From Macrolepiota albuminosa (Eukaryota > Basidiomycota > Agaricomycetes > Agaricales > Agaricaceae), in contig JAMWFC010000042.1 of assembly GCA_027475525.1 (NCBI GenBank), positions 27,263 through 91,262 of the forward strand: a stretch of DNA of 64,000 bases, in the 5' to 3' direction. Every line of letters begins with the position of its first letter. The stretch's first letter is position 1. Positions 33,897 through 45,249 of this stretch are shown piece by piece. Under the pieces are notes generated by a model. It was not told where the DNA came from. It did not search any database and saw only the letters and a list, made by a program, of their open reading frames with translations. The translations under genes were made by a program, and so were the position numbers.

Positions 33897-35427
33897 TCAT
33901 CGTGACGACATGACTTGAAGTTGGTGTAAAGGCTGAATTTTGACCTCTTTGCCAAGGTCCGGACTGACACCTGTACTAGAATCCGAGATGTTCGTTACAT
34001 CTCGAACGACAACAAGTGTGTTATACTCTTCTGGCGGGCTGGCAGGTTCAACGACAGACGACGTGTCCGACGCACTATATATCGATTCTCTGATACTCGG
34101 GGTCGCGACGGAGGGTATAGGATTTGTTGGCATTGATGAGACAACGCTCGTGGTCGACGTCCGCGAACTAAAGAAGCCGCCTATCTTTCTCGAGAGCGGG
34201 TTTGCGGACATTGGTGTCGATGGCGTCGGCGTGACATGAGGGGCAACGGGACTCTCTGACTGAGAAACATCAGGCGACGCCTTCACAGTGGAGTCGCCCC
34301 AAAGTTTGCCGAACCCCCATGATGGAAGCGTAGTCTTCTTGCTTTGGAGGGCTACCTCTTCATCCTCAACTCCACTCGCCATCGTGGGCGGCGGGGGTAG
34401 CTTCAGCGAAGTCACGCTGGCTGTATCTGGGTCCACGGCACCAACGTTGTTCTCCTCGATAAAATCTCGCAGCACCTTGGCACACATCTGAGATGCTTCT
34501 CTCGCCTCGTTTGCCTCCGTCAACTCATGTTTTGTCTGCTCTAACATGTCCTTCACCGAACGTAGCTCTTGACGCAGCACCTCAACTTGTGAGACCAGTT
34601 GATCGCGGTCAGGCGCAGCATCCGGCTGTGGAGAAGTTCGTCCAAGAAGATTAGAATGTTTTCGAGAGCTACCGTGTGAAATGGACATTATACTGTTGTC
34701 AGGAAACGTAAGAGTCGGGGTATTTGCGGTCTGAGCAAAGGCGGAGTTGGTTGGGGAGCTGTGAACGGAGGCTATACGTCGGTGACCAGGCCTCGCAGTA
34801 AAACTGCCTGTAATAGGAGTGAATGTTCCACGCTTGGCAGATGATGCAACGCCTGCGATATCGATTGGTGCCAGACTTTGTCGCCTGCTCTCTACCTGAA
34901 GACGCATAAGTCCACGTCTGACATCCACGTCAACAACAGTAAAAAGACAACGGACTAGTATTCACATACCGACTCTCTTCAACTTTGGCGCGGAGCAGAG
35001 TAATAGCCTCTTCATCGTCCTTCATCTTCTTCCTGGCAGCAGTGAGTTCAACGTCCATCGCAGTCGCCTTGTCGATCATATGTTGTAATGCATCTTGTAA
35101 TTCGGCCTCATGTGAATGAGATACCGCTATTTGCTCTCGCAGCTCGTCGCGATCTCTTGTTATCTCGGTCAAAGCTTGTTGAAGCTGCTTCACAATATGA
35201 GCGAGAACCTGAGGGTCCAACACGTCGTGAGCAGGTTTATTCCCGTCACGTCCTACGTCGATATTTTGATAGTAGGCCGGTATAGATGAAAAAGATTCCA
35301 TGTCGAGTTGCCGTTCGAGCTCGAGGCTGAGATCAATGGAAAAATGCTTTTTAGCGAGTACAATGTTGTCAGAAGAGAGTGGAGCCTCAAATTCGACTGA
35401 ATGGGCATCGTTATCGTAGTCTGGCAT
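33897..35427 (-). CDS. Coiled-coil protein with Ser/Pro-rich C-terminus
   Basis: Two exons joined by a 54-nt intron give a protein of about 490 residues from ATG 35427 to 33897. The N-terminal half starts MPDYDNDAHSVEFEAPLSSD and has a long coiled coil (ALTEITRDRDELREQIAVSH, AITLLRAKVEESRRGLMRLQ). A basic Ser/Thr-rich stretch follows (GHRRIASVHSSPTNSAFAQT), then a second coiled coil (DQLVSQVEVLRQELRSVKDM). Two short motifs stand out: LPSWGFGKLWGDS and NPLSRKIGGFFSSR. The tail is low-complexity Ser/Pro/Thr. The layout fits a cytoskeletal, polarity or trafficking adaptor, but I recognise no named family and do not assign a role. Confidence 0.75.
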
Positions 35428-37364
35428 GATAGTCGTGAAAGAAGGAAGAATGTGACAAACAGGCGAAACGAACAACCACGGCAGCGAGTAACGACGCCGC
35501 TCAGGTCCCCATACAGTTATAGGACAGTTATTTGTCACGTGTCCCAAATTAATTTCCGATCCTCCCTTCCTCCCCTCACTATATTGACTGACAACGTCCA
35601 CAAATATGAAGACTGCAGATGGAAAACAAGTTTCCTTGCTTCTATCTGTCCTTGTCTCCGTCTATTGTCGCAGACACCTAGCAAACACGCTGCCATAGAC
35701 TGCTGTACAAGAAACGTCATATACAGCGAGGCTCTCTTCAGCTTTACTCTGTCGGGAAGTCGCTACGTAATTTCGTTTGAGGCGATTCTCGTTGCTTTTT
35801 TTTGTCACTGTGAAGGCGAGGATCTGGTTCTCTACAAATTCTCCGGCGTCATATTTGCTGGACAATTTCGATTATCGTTATTCTGACCTCCCTGCACTGG
35901 TTTATATCAAGGGGGTCGTGCGATGAATTCGTGTCGACTCTTGGTCACTTACCGACCGACTAGCTTTTTCAATGCCGCTTGCAATAAGGCCGAGTTCCTA
36001 GAGCTATGTTCTAAAAAGTCTCGCTTGCACTGGATTTTGCCCTATCTTGTCCCTTTGCACTGTCCCATGAGAGTACAAAAGCAGTGCTATGAGGCTGCTG
36101 GTTAATTAATTGGTAATCATCTATCTACCCTAGGTTGGACCTGCGTCGCATGTAATGGCGTCATCTCCACCACATCCCGCATAGTGGATCTGTTGTTTTT
36201 ATCACACTCCAAGGTTTGTCATGTATGTCCCTGGTTTGTTCCAACAATTCTCAACAAACAACATGGGAATAGAGCTCGAAAACTTATGACTCATAACAAA
36301 GGCATGCAACGAATAGATCTTCCGTCTGCCTCTGATTCGTTCCATCTTTTTGGTCTCAACCTTGGACTTACTTCCACTTCCACTTCTGCCTCTTCTGAAG
36401 TATCTTCTTCCATGACTCCGCTTGCTTACAAGAGGTATGTCTGGTGGGCGCAAAGGTACTTTTTCTGGATCGAATAGAAGACATAACGCTCCATCCTTGG
36501 GGAAACGACGATCATGCTGGCTATGTCAGATGTCTTGTGAGGCGTCTGACAGTGTCCGGCCGATCATTATGCGGCGAGAAGATGAGAGCTAGTTCTGCTA
36601 CCGGATCTCTGAGGTCGTTTCTGGGTGCCACGTTGGTGCTTTTAACATGCGGACCATCAAGTATTTCAGCATCGACAAGGATGACCACCCAACTTTCCGA
36701 AGTTCAAGAGGCCACAGTCAAGCAAAATGAACTACGAGTACTTTAGAGACTGAGTTTACCTGCGATCGGAGAGAGGATTGAATTTCTCCGTATGCTTCTC
36801 CTTTAAACTGTCTTGTGGATGGTGTTTCTTAGTGCTCTGGAGATCATTATCAAAAGCAGGTGTCAACGGTCCCAAGTGAGGTGCGCCGTCACCCCCAAGA
36901 ATGTGAGTAAGTCCGCACCTTACAACAGGTCAAAATATCATGACCATGGAACTGTATCTATAAAACCAGGTATAGATGATATAATTGATTCAGGTATGCG
37001 CCTTATACTCCATAGCCCAGTATACTTGCGACCATTATGTGTCGTAAACGAGGATATGTAACTTTGACACTTCTATCGATAGCCAAAAAAACCTGCCACG
37101 TAAACCAATCTGTCCGGAGGTGCTGCAAATATCCGGCGACGTTATCCTTGCAGCCTAAATAAGTACGAGCACGATTCTCAGCCGAATAGAGTGATACCAT
37201 CGTTCAACGTTAAACCTTCATTATCAATGCAATAGTGGTAATAGAATTTATATTGTTATGCTTCCAAAGAGGCTAAACAACGCAAACCTAGATCAGTACA
37301 GATTTTTCTCCGTATCCCTTTATCGCAAGTTTTTCAGAGAGTAACTTCAAAAGTATTGCAAAGC
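35428..37364. other. Long region with only weak coding signals
   Basis: About 1.9 kb lies between the start of the coiled-coil gene and the 3' end of acetyl-CoA synthetase. Open patches occur on the plus strand at 36184-36477 and 36444-36746, and around 36460-36590 in another frame (RRSCWLCQMSCEASD). No consistent gene could be built from them. They may be a decayed gene. Confidence 0.4.
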
Positions 37365-39771
37365 CTAGAAGCTTTCTGCGACTTTCTTCTTGATGACGTC
37401 AACTGCACCAGGCTCTGCCACAGTGCTCAAGTCTCCAAGCTGGTGGCTCTCGCCTGCAACGATCTTGCGCATGATGCGGCGCATAATCTTTTTATTCGCA
37501 TCAGTCCAATAAAGTATTGATAGAATTCAAAGCGTTTCCAGCGTACCTTTCCTGAACGCGTCTTTGGCAGATCGCTGACGATATAAACCTTCTTTGGCGC
37601 CGCAAACGGTCCGATGACCTTGCGCACCTGCAGTACGAGTTCCTTGGTAAGATCCATCTCGTTGTCCACGTCATACGTGAACTCTCTACAAAATCCAATC
37701 AATTCCATTTCCAATGAGGCAGAAAAAAGCATACGGCTTGAGCGTGACGAACGCATGAACAGCCTGTCCAGTGAGTTCATCTGCCGTTCCGATGACAGCT
37801 GTTTCCGCAACACCCTTGTGCATGATAAGCGCAGACTCAATCTCAGCCGTTGACAGGCGATGGCCTGAAACGTTGATCACGTCTACAGATAGCCCATCAG
37901 AAAAAGGCTATTATGTGGAAAAGGAAAGAAACACACCATCAACACGGCCCTTGATCCAGATATATCCATGCTCATCGCGTGACGCACCATCACCGGTATA
38001 GAAAAAACCAGGATATGGCTACGCCACAGTTAGCATTTCGCTTCTTTGAGAAAGATAAATACAAACACACCTGCATGTATGTCTCAATATACCTCTTATG
38101 ATCCTTCCAAATTGTCCTCGCCACACTTGGCCACGGCTTCCTAATGGCCAAGACACCTTCAACACCCTCCCCATTTCCCTCGACCTCTTTCCCAGTCAGC
38201 GGATCCAACAGCACCGGCTCGATACCAAAGAACGGCACCGTTGCGGAACCAGGCTTTGTCTCCACCGCACCAGGTAAGGGCGTAACAACGATACTACCTG
38301 TCTCGGTCTGCCAGAACGTATCAACGATTGCGCATTGGCCTCGCCCAACGTGTTCATTGTACCAGTGCCATGCCTCGGGGTTGATCGGCTCGCCGACACT
38401 ACCAAGCACACGCAGGGACTTGAGGGAGTAGGGCTCGACGTGGTGTGTGCCCAGACGGCGGAGGAGACGGATGGCTGTAGGGGCAGAGTAGAATTGGGTG
38501 AGTTGGTGTTTGTCAACGGTCTCCCAGTACCGAGAGGGGGTGGGATATACGGGGGTCGACTCAAAGACGGTCGTAGTGACACCGTTTGCCAGAGGGCCAT
38601 AGATAATATAACTGGTAGGATGACGATCAGCAGATATAACAAGAAGAAGTGGAGACAGCATACGTGTGACCAGTGATCCAGCCAATATCAGCCATGCAAG
38701 CGAAGCGGTCATCGGGATGGACGTCAAATACATATTTTGAGGTCAGCGCGGCACCAAGGAGGTATCCACCTGTAATATGTACGACACCCTTGGGTTTTCC
38801 TGTTGAACCGGACGTCTATATCAAATAGGAAACCGTCGATCAGATATTCCAAAGTAGAAAGAAGTACGACACACGTAAAGAATGAATAAAGGATCTTCAG
38901 CTGCCATGACCTCCGGAGGACAGTAGTTGGGCACTTTCTCGATCTCTTCGTGCCACCAGAGATCCCTTCCTGGAGTCCACGGGACCTGCTTTCCTGTCCT
39001 TTTGAGCACCAAGACCTTCTCAACAAGCGGACACTCTTTTAGCGCCGCATCGACTATGGCCTTGGTCGCGATGGTCTTGCCACCGCGCCTTCCTTCGTCA
39101 GAGGTTATAACGACACGAGAAGAGCAGTCTTGCACACGATCGCGAAGGGACTCGGCTGAGAACCCGGCAAATACGACAGAGTGAATAGCACCAATTCTAG
39201 CGCAGGCGAGGAAGGCAGCAACAGCGTGCCAAGTCATTGGGAGATAGATCGAGACAGTATCGCCCTTCTTGATACCGAGCCCTTTAAGAACGTTGGCGAC
39301 AGAGGACACCTCGCGGAGGAGCTCAGCGTAAGTGACCTCGCGTCCTTCACCGGGTTCATCGGCCTCGTAGATGATCGCGGTCTGGTATCTGGTGAGCTGG
39401 TTCAGCAGCCACGATGGAAAATCGCACCTTGTTGGGATGTTTGTAGGCCCATCTGTCGACACAGTTGTAAGAGGCGTTAAGACCACCTTCAGGGAACCAG
39501 ACGATGTCTCCTGTCTGGAATCCACCAGATCGAACGGTTTGGAAGGGACGGTCCCAGTGGAGGGTCTCGCGGGCAATCTAAAACCTTGTCAAGATCACAG
39601 ATACTGATCACGGTGTAAAGCACGTACCTTTGCCCACCACTCATCGGAGCCCTCACCGACAGTGGCCGCATGCGCTTCATTGTAGGCATGGATATCTGGG
39701 CCGACGTGCGGCGTCTTTGGGCCAGCGGCAACACGAGGGGCTACGGGAAATTTGGGGACAGGGTCGGCCAT
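37365..39771 (-). CDS. ACS1: Acetyl-CoA synthetase (AMP-forming)
   Basis: It makes acetyl-CoA from acetate, ATP and CoA through an acetyl-adenylate. ATG 39771 gives [20 protein letters not shown]. The N-terminal domain continues with DEWWAK and [20 protein letters not shown]. The adenylation core shows [60 protein letters not shown] (the P-loop-like A3 motif, split by an intron) and [33 protein letters not shown] and [20 protein letters not shown] follow. The C-terminal [20 protein letters not shown] carries the conserved Lys that is acetylated in this family. The stop is at 37365-37367. An in-frame extension upstream of 39771 exists, but this start matches the family. The promoter would lie in the AT-rich spacer to the right. 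Confidence 0.95.
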
Positions 39772-40925
39772 AGTCTTGTGGGTTATGGATGCGGGGACAG
39801 GTATTTTATGAATGGCCAACAAATAGGGGCAAATCCGCAATCGGTTAACCAGCCAAGCTCAAGGTCCACCGGAGTCTTTTTCCACGGTGTTCTCCCCGCT
39901 CACCCATGCATCTGGCAGATAGATGATCAGAACTCAATGTGTGGGTAAAACACACTTTTGAAAGGATATAGAGCAAAGCTAGCGGATCAGACTCAAGCTC
40001 AATGAGCAGCGCGTACCTAATGCTCCATAAGTTGATACTGATAATGTAGCTAGTCATCATCAAATTTCTGTCTATCAATCTTTGAAACCAACCGTTTGTG
40101 CATTCCTTATAAGTCATATCTCGCACTTCTCGGGGATAATGCACTCATCAGTCATCTTGCACCTCGTTGCCCAGATATGAATATGTCCAATTCCAAGTCC
40201 ACAAAACGATTCAGGGACTTGGCAGCATGTGTATGCGTCAGACTCATTTCACACCATATACTCAAAATAATCTCAACGTGTATCCTTTCCCTTGTATCGA
40301 TACAGCTCCTCCGATCTATGGAAAAATCTTCCTAGAATCGGCTCGATCTCGTATCCTCAGAAAGCAAAGTGCAGCGCTGTTGCTATTGCACATACACCTA
40401 CCGGTTTTCTCAGGCTTCAGGTTAGACTCCCACTGCAGACATTCCTTCCATAAATATGAATTCTCCATTTGTATGACATTTCATGCCGATTGCTGAGGAA
40501 AATCACAAGATCTTCCCCAAATGTTAATCACGTCAAGTTAATTATGTTGGGAAACATATGCTGTGGCTGTGATGATCACGGGCCATTCCAGCCAATAAAT
40601 TATCGAACACTTTTTCTCATAGTAGATATTCTTGAATTACTTTCCCGATTCTAGATATTCATGCATTTTCTCAGGATAAGTATACTCAATCAATCTTCCC
40701 TAACCTTTTCCCAATACAACTTACAGTCAACTTTCATAACCAATAACCCATAGATTTTTGACCTCAATGAGTATGTTTGCAGGTAAAAATAGGTCATATC
40801 TGATAATCCATAACCCATGGATTGTTTTGGGGATTATGAGAGTATGGCATAACAACCCAAGAATTCCAATTTCATTTAGCGTACGGATCGTAGCTCAACG
40901 CCAACCACCATCTACATTCTAATTA
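39772..40925. other. AT-rich spacer without a supported gene
   Basis: About 1.1 kb lies upstream of acetyl-CoA synthetase and downstream of the kinase-like gene. Frames are short and lack domains. It presumably includes the acetyl-CoA synthetase promoter. No facB-type or CreA-type site is claimed. Confidence 0.5.
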
Positions 40926-41762
40926 TCACTCACAAACTGGTTCGACTCCACCCCGGAAACTCGGGTCCTCCAAACATGCCTTGAGACCGTTCATCTCGTC
41001 TTCAAGTTCCTGGGGTGAACAGTTCTTCGCTGCCTCAAAGTCTATTAGAACCACGTCATGCCCTTCCCGCACGAGAAAGTTATATTTGTTGGTGTCGCCA
41101 AGCTTGATCCCGAGCTCATGCAATTGCCCCAAGGCCTTCCTACAACCCTCAAGATCTCCTGGCCCCGCGGCCCTCGCATCTTGTATCCACTCAGCAATAA
41201 ATCCAACCACGCGCCCGTCTTTTCCCTCGGTAAGATGGCCCAGAAACTTGGGGCCGATACCTGTGCCAGAGATGGCTTCATAGGCGGCCGTCTCAACCTC
41301 CATGGAGTCGATTTCCCAAGGCCAAACAGCAGTTTTGATTAGAACGGGCTTGCCGTCGTTAAGTTCAGGATGTGTTGAAGTGCCAACGTTTTGCCTCACA
41401 CGTTCTTGTACGAAATCCAGCTCATTCAGCTTCACTGGATGCCAGAGGTTTTCCACCCCGGCAAGGAGCTCTGTCTCTGTCTTGATGAACGCAACTTGTC
41501 CTGTTTTGGGATCCTTCGCCACGTGGCCTTTGTTCCAATCTCCAGGCGGAAAAGGTGGGAGGAGCTCGCTGAGCAGGATGGGCGCGAAGGTCTGGTCAAT
41601 GTGGTCCCCGCCAAGTGTTTCTGGCGCTACGGTCACGTATTTGACATATTTCCCGTCGACGAGGAAGCGGTAATCGCTGTCATCTGGGTTCATGGCGTCT
41701 TGCGGCTCGACGAGACATGCGAGGAGCTGGACGTTGGCATTGTTTGATTTGGAATCGTTCAT
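40926..41762 (-). CDS. Kinase-like fold protein (fungal aminoglycoside-phosphotransferase/RIO-like group)
   Basis: This is a single exon, ATG 41762 to TGA 40926, of about 278 residues. The N-terminal part is family-specific (DDSDYRFLVDGKYVKYVTVA). The C-terminal half shows a small-kinase layout: a beta-strand Lys in KPVLIKTAVWPWE, and EVETAAYEAISGTGIGPKFL. The catalytic loop (LGQLHELGIKLGDTNKYNFL) keeps Asp and Asn, and the metal motif is VVLIDFEAAKN (DFE for DFG). In related fungal proteins the loop usually reads HGD, whereas here it reads LGD, a His-to-Leu change just before the catalytic Asp pair. Fungal relatives are often mislabelled in databases. The substrate is unknown, and protein or small-molecule phosphorylation is possible. 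Confidence 0.75.
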   Translation of the reverse strand: MNDSKSNNANVQLLACLVEPQDAMNPDDSDYRFLVDGKYVKYVTVAPETLGGDHIDQTFAPILLSELLPPFPPGDWNKGHVAKDPKTGQVAFIKTETELLAGVENLWHPVKLNELDFVQERVRQNVGTSTHPELNDGKPVLIKTAVWPWEIDSMEVETAAYEAISGTGIGPKFLGHLTEGKDGRVVGFIAEWIQDARAAGPGDLEGCRKALGQLHELGIKLGDTNKYNFLVREGHDVVLIDFEAAKNCSPQELEDEMNGLKACLEDPSFRGGVEPVCE

Positions 41763-42776
41763 GAGAGCGAGACGACTGCGTGGCGGGCCAAGGAAGTGCT
41801 CTGGGTGCAAATTATGGCTGTATAGCTAGACTCCTTGAGACGGTGGTAACGGGGGAGACAGCAGTGTGAGACAAACGCAAATTGTCGATGCTATTGACCG
41901 ACTTTGTGTAAATGACAATAACAGAAGCTGCGGCTGCGCAGTGATACATTACCCCATTTATACTAGACTAATTGTTACCAGAAATTTCAAGGCACGCCTG
42001 GGTAGGAAGGAATGGATGAATGAATTTGATTTTAACCGCCGGCAAGCCACACTGCTGGGCTAAGAGGCGGGGGTAAAGTAGTGTATGTACTCTACTCCAA
42101 TAATGTAATAAGCCGTCCATTGTGCCAAAGGCGGTGTTCGTGTTATGTATTTTTGGGTATTGGAACTTTCCTCGCAGACTTTCAACGCTGATCAGGGTTA
42201 ATTCTGCCTGGAACCGGAAGTACTTATTCTCATGCGCCTTTATGGAGATCGGTCTTAGGTGGACCCTGGTGAACGGTTTTTTTGTTTCTTTCCCATTTTG
42301 ACATTCCTTTGTTTTCGGTTTCTAGTCGACTTGTAGTGCCACATGGAAGCATAGTGACTGTTGCCGGACGACCTTATCAAAGTATTATCCGCTGATTTGG
42401 GTAAGCCTGGAGAATTGGAAGATCTCAGAATCACGCATCTTGAGTTAAAAAAACAATCTGGGTGATAAGATTTTGACCGCACAGAGGCCTTGCTCCTTAC
42501 CCTCGTGACCCGCGTTTACATTTTTCCGACAAGTACAGAGGCACGCTACATCTCAAATGGACCCTGGTGGTGGGTCCCCCTATTTCTTCCCGTTTTAACA
42601 TTCCTTTGTTGTCTTTGCGGTTGTGGTCCACGCATGGTGCCACACGGAAGCATAATAATTGCCAGACGATCCCATCAAATCATTGTCCACTGATTTGGGT
42701 AATCTTGAAGAATTGGAAAATCTGAGAATCGCACATCTTGTGTGAGAAAACTGCTCAGAGCCACGAGGCTGGTAGG
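41763..42776. other. Spacer with a duplicated promoter-like block
   Basis: No gene is supported between the kinase-like gene and the small Cys-rich gene. The notable content is the diverged direct repeat at 42261-42755, listed separately. Confidence 0.5.
42261..42755. repeat. Diverged direct repeat of about 195 bp, offset about 298 bp
   Basis: The copies begin at 42261 and 42559 with GGACCCTGGTG. They share the blocks ACATTCCTTTGTT, GTGCCACA(T/C)GGAAGCATA, CTGATTTGGGTAA and GAATTGGAA in the same order, ending near 42455 and 42755. Identity is clearly imperfect, so this is an old duplication unlike the 77-bp repeats. The second copy lies directly upstream of a TATA box. Confidence 0.85.
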
Positions 42777-42784
42777 TATATAAG
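42777..42784 (+). promoter_or_regulatory. TATA box of the small Cys-rich gene
   Basis: TATATAAG lies about 170 bp upstream of ATG 42955, with a plausible start of transcription some 30 bp later. A 5'-leader intron (42903-42947, GTGAGT to TTAG) ends eight bases before the ATG. A clear TATA box is rare in this window and suggests a highly or conditionally expressed gene. Confidence 0.6.
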
Positions 42785-42954
42785 TATTGGAAAGATTGCG
42801 ACCATCTTTACCAGGACCACTGCACCAGCTACAGGCAGTAAAACAGAACTCCCACTTATCTTCTTCGCACTACAACTCTGTCAAGCAACCGTTTTAAACT
42901 AAGTGAGTAAAGCTCTCGACGTAGACGCATTCCTCACCGCGCCTTAGACCCACT

Positions 42955-43161
42955 ATGTGCATTTCAAAGACTCGCAAATACGTCTGCGGTTGCGTAAAGG
43001 AAGCGGAGTTCATTCAGTGCGAGCGGCATGCTGGCTCAAACGTGAAATGCCATAGGATAACGAAACAGCCACTGCCTGACTCGCAGAATTATTGCAGAAC
43101 CCATTCGGTGAGGGAATCGGCTCCAGTCAAAATGTACCGCCGGGGAGGTGCACCTGCTTAG
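42955..43161 (+). CDS. Small Cys-rich protein, 68 residues
   Basis: A single coding exon encodes MCISKTRKYVCGCVKEAEFI, with six Cys in all (CGC, QCERH, VKCHRI, NYCRTH) and a basic C-terminus (KMYRRGGAPA). There is no signal peptide, so it is likely intracellular. Cys and His spacing could bind zinc, but no family was recognised. Similar tiny proteins with a CGC motif occur widely in fungi without assigned function. A TATA box, a leader intron and a duplicated upstream block support it being a real expressed gene. Confidence 0.6.
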   Translation: MCISKTRKYVCGCVKEAEFIQCERHAGSNVKCHRITKQPLPDSQNYCRTHSVRESAPVKMYRRGGAPA

Positions 43162-43949
43162 CACCAGTAGGTGGCATAGTGGCCCGTACGCGCCTGTTCT
43201 GACAGCTATTTAGCGTGAGCAGCCCTGCGGCCTCATTTTAGTTTGGCTTATCATTTTCTCGCAATACGAATGCCGACCGTGCTACATGTCTTTACAGTAC
43301 CTTGATCTGAATTCTGTGCCGTAATATATGAGAAACAGACTGAGAAGTGTGGCGCATCTGTGTAATCAATTGCTGCCATGCACTCCACCTAAGTCAATAC
43401 GAAGTATGGATATGGACGGCACTAGCTAAGATTCTGCCACGTTCAATCAGCCTCCTACCTAGACGTGCTTCGGAATTGAAAGACCTAAGTTAACATTACA
43501 AAAAAGGAAAAGATCTAAGAATTCACGTAGAATCTTAATTTCCCTTCCAATAAGGTTCTCGGTGTATTCCCGGATCATTACCCATTTTGGAATACTGACT
43601 GGAAAATATTTCTACTACGCGTACTTTCCTTTAATCTTCAAGCTCGCCTGGGTAGGAGGCTGGGCGAGCACATAAAGATTTGCTACGGTTATTTATGGCC
43701 ATTTGGGCATGATTCTAAATTATACTAAGTCAAGGACTTGACGATTAACGCATCCTAGGCATAATGAATACCAGACACTGCATGATGCAGTTTGAACTGT
43801 GAAAGATTCGTCTCCAGGAAGACAACACCAGGAACTATCTCCGACCAAGAGTCGGGTGGTAATAACCAGTAGGGTCCAATTACGGGACTTGGGGATTTTA
43901 TGAAACAAGTACTCAGAGCTGTTCCTCGTAACAAGGAAAACCCCGTAAT
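43162..43949. other. Intergenic region
   Basis: No gene is supported. The left part is probably the 3' untranslated region of the small Cys-rich gene, and the right part that of the F-box gene. A CGCCTGGGTAGGA motif at about 43646 also occurs at about 41996, too short to interpret. Confidence 0.45.
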
Positions 43950-44921
43950 CTAGTCCTTGGTAACGTGCATGAACCTGCCGGGGGTCCTCGGTCTCTCCAC
44001 TATTCGTCCATAGCTCGCGATATGCCCTGATAATTCCTCTGTCATGTATTTGATTCTGAAGTGCTTGCTTTGCTCGCTTTTCTCGTCCGACTCGTCCCGG
44101 CAGCCGAGGCAGAAGAACCCTCGGTCAACCTCCCGGCCGCCATTAAGCAGAACTGGCGCGGTTATGATGGCCATGAATCGCTTACGTTCCTCGGTGGTTT
44201 TGTCTCTATGTGGAAGACCACTGCCCGTCAGACTCTGCACCACTGCCCGACGATCGTAGAGTTGATGCCGCTTTGGCCGCAAATTCCCCCCCCTCCAAGC
44301 AAAACCGTACCGCCCGGGCAGGCTGAGGATGCTCGGTAGTTTCGCCAACTTGAAGAGTTTGCGGGAGCTTTTAGCATTGCTCGGTAGGTTTGCATTTTGA
44401 GTAAAGTGCCTGTATGCTTCGCGACTTGTGAGGGGGAAGTATTCCGCCCGCCGGGTGTAACAGAAGTAGCAGACACGGCAACAATCTATAAGATAGAGAT
44501 GGTCGCCAAAGAGATTGCACGTGGAACATCTGCTTGTACAAAGAGTTCTGTACAGCGTATCACAGTCAAACCCGTCCGCCTGGATGCTGACAATGGCGCG
44601 TATGATGTTTGGGCAATGCTCAATAATTGCGGTGTACTGGCGGACCGAGTTGACAAGCTCCATTGTGCGGCGGCTGAGGCAGCGGAAACGAGTGAGGGAA
44701 GGAATGTCTAGCTGCAGCAAGACCTCAATAAGAAGTTCTAAGGGGAGCCTGTCGAGCTGATTGGCAGGAAAACACGTAGAGATGGTCTTGCAATCGTGTC
44801 GCCCGTTGTCGAGCGGACAACGTATTTCCAGCTGCGCATCGTCCAAGGTGTTGTCGGTGATATTCTGCTTCCGGTATGCATGTAGCGCGAAATCGGGTAA
44901 ATGAGCGAGGTACGTTCCCAT
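43950..44921 (-). CDS. F-box protein with Cys-rich centre
   Basis: A single exon from ATG 44921 gives MGTYLAHLPDFALHAYRKQN. The F-box reads LDRLPLELLIEVLLQLDIPS and LTRFRCLSRRTMELVNSV, the usual P-x-E-L hairpin that binds Skp1 in SCF ubiquitin ligases. The following region (YLIDCCRVCYFCYTRRAEYF, with RCSTCNLFG before it) is Cys-rich and may bind zinc. A later pair, CLGCRDESDE, could complete a site. F-box proteins of this layout are common in filamentous ascomycetes. Finding an intron-less copy among intron-rich basidiomycete genes is noted, but is not proof of transfer. The substrate is unknown. Confidence 0.8.
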   Translation of the reverse strand: MGTYLAHLPDFALHAYRKQNITDNTLDDAQLEIRCPLDNGRHDCKTISTCFPANQLDRLPLELLIEVLLQLDIPSLTRFRCLSRRTMELVNSVRQYTAIIEHCPNIIRAIVSIQADGFDCDTLYRTLCTSRCSTCNLFGDHLYLIDCCRVCYFCYTRRAEYFPLTSREAYRHFTQNANLPSNAKSSRKLFKLAKLPSILSLPGRYGFAWRGGNLRPKRHQLYDRRAVVQSLTGSGLPHRDKTTEERKRFMAIITAPVLLNGGREVDRGFFCLGCRDESDEKSEQSKHFRIKYMTEELSGHIASYGRIVERPRTPGRFMHVTKD

Positions 44922-45249
44922 CGCAGGGCGGCTTTGAGACCGTTGGGAATCTGCCAGGTTCAGTGACAAGAACGGCTTTGTTCCGGCACGTGACGTACGC
45001 GTGGAATAGCAACTTTATAACAAGACTTCTTTTATTGTCAAGTTGAATGTCTTCGTTCAATGTGTAAGAGACCCGCCATTAGACTGGGGAACAAGAAAAC
45101 TACTTGCAGTGCAGAAGTCATTTGCGCTCGTGACTCTGGCTTCATCATCCACGTGATCATGGATAGATGGGGAAGACGATAGACGCCTTCGCAAACAGTT
45201 CCAAAAAAATTGGCACACTGGATCCAGGCATAACGAGCGGCCTTTCAAG
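44922..45249. promoter_or_regulatory. Divergent spacer, F-box gene / MAK16
   Basis: The 328-bp spacer lies between the two starts. Frames crossing it have no domains. Both promoters are expected here, and no TATA box was identified. Confidence 0.4.
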
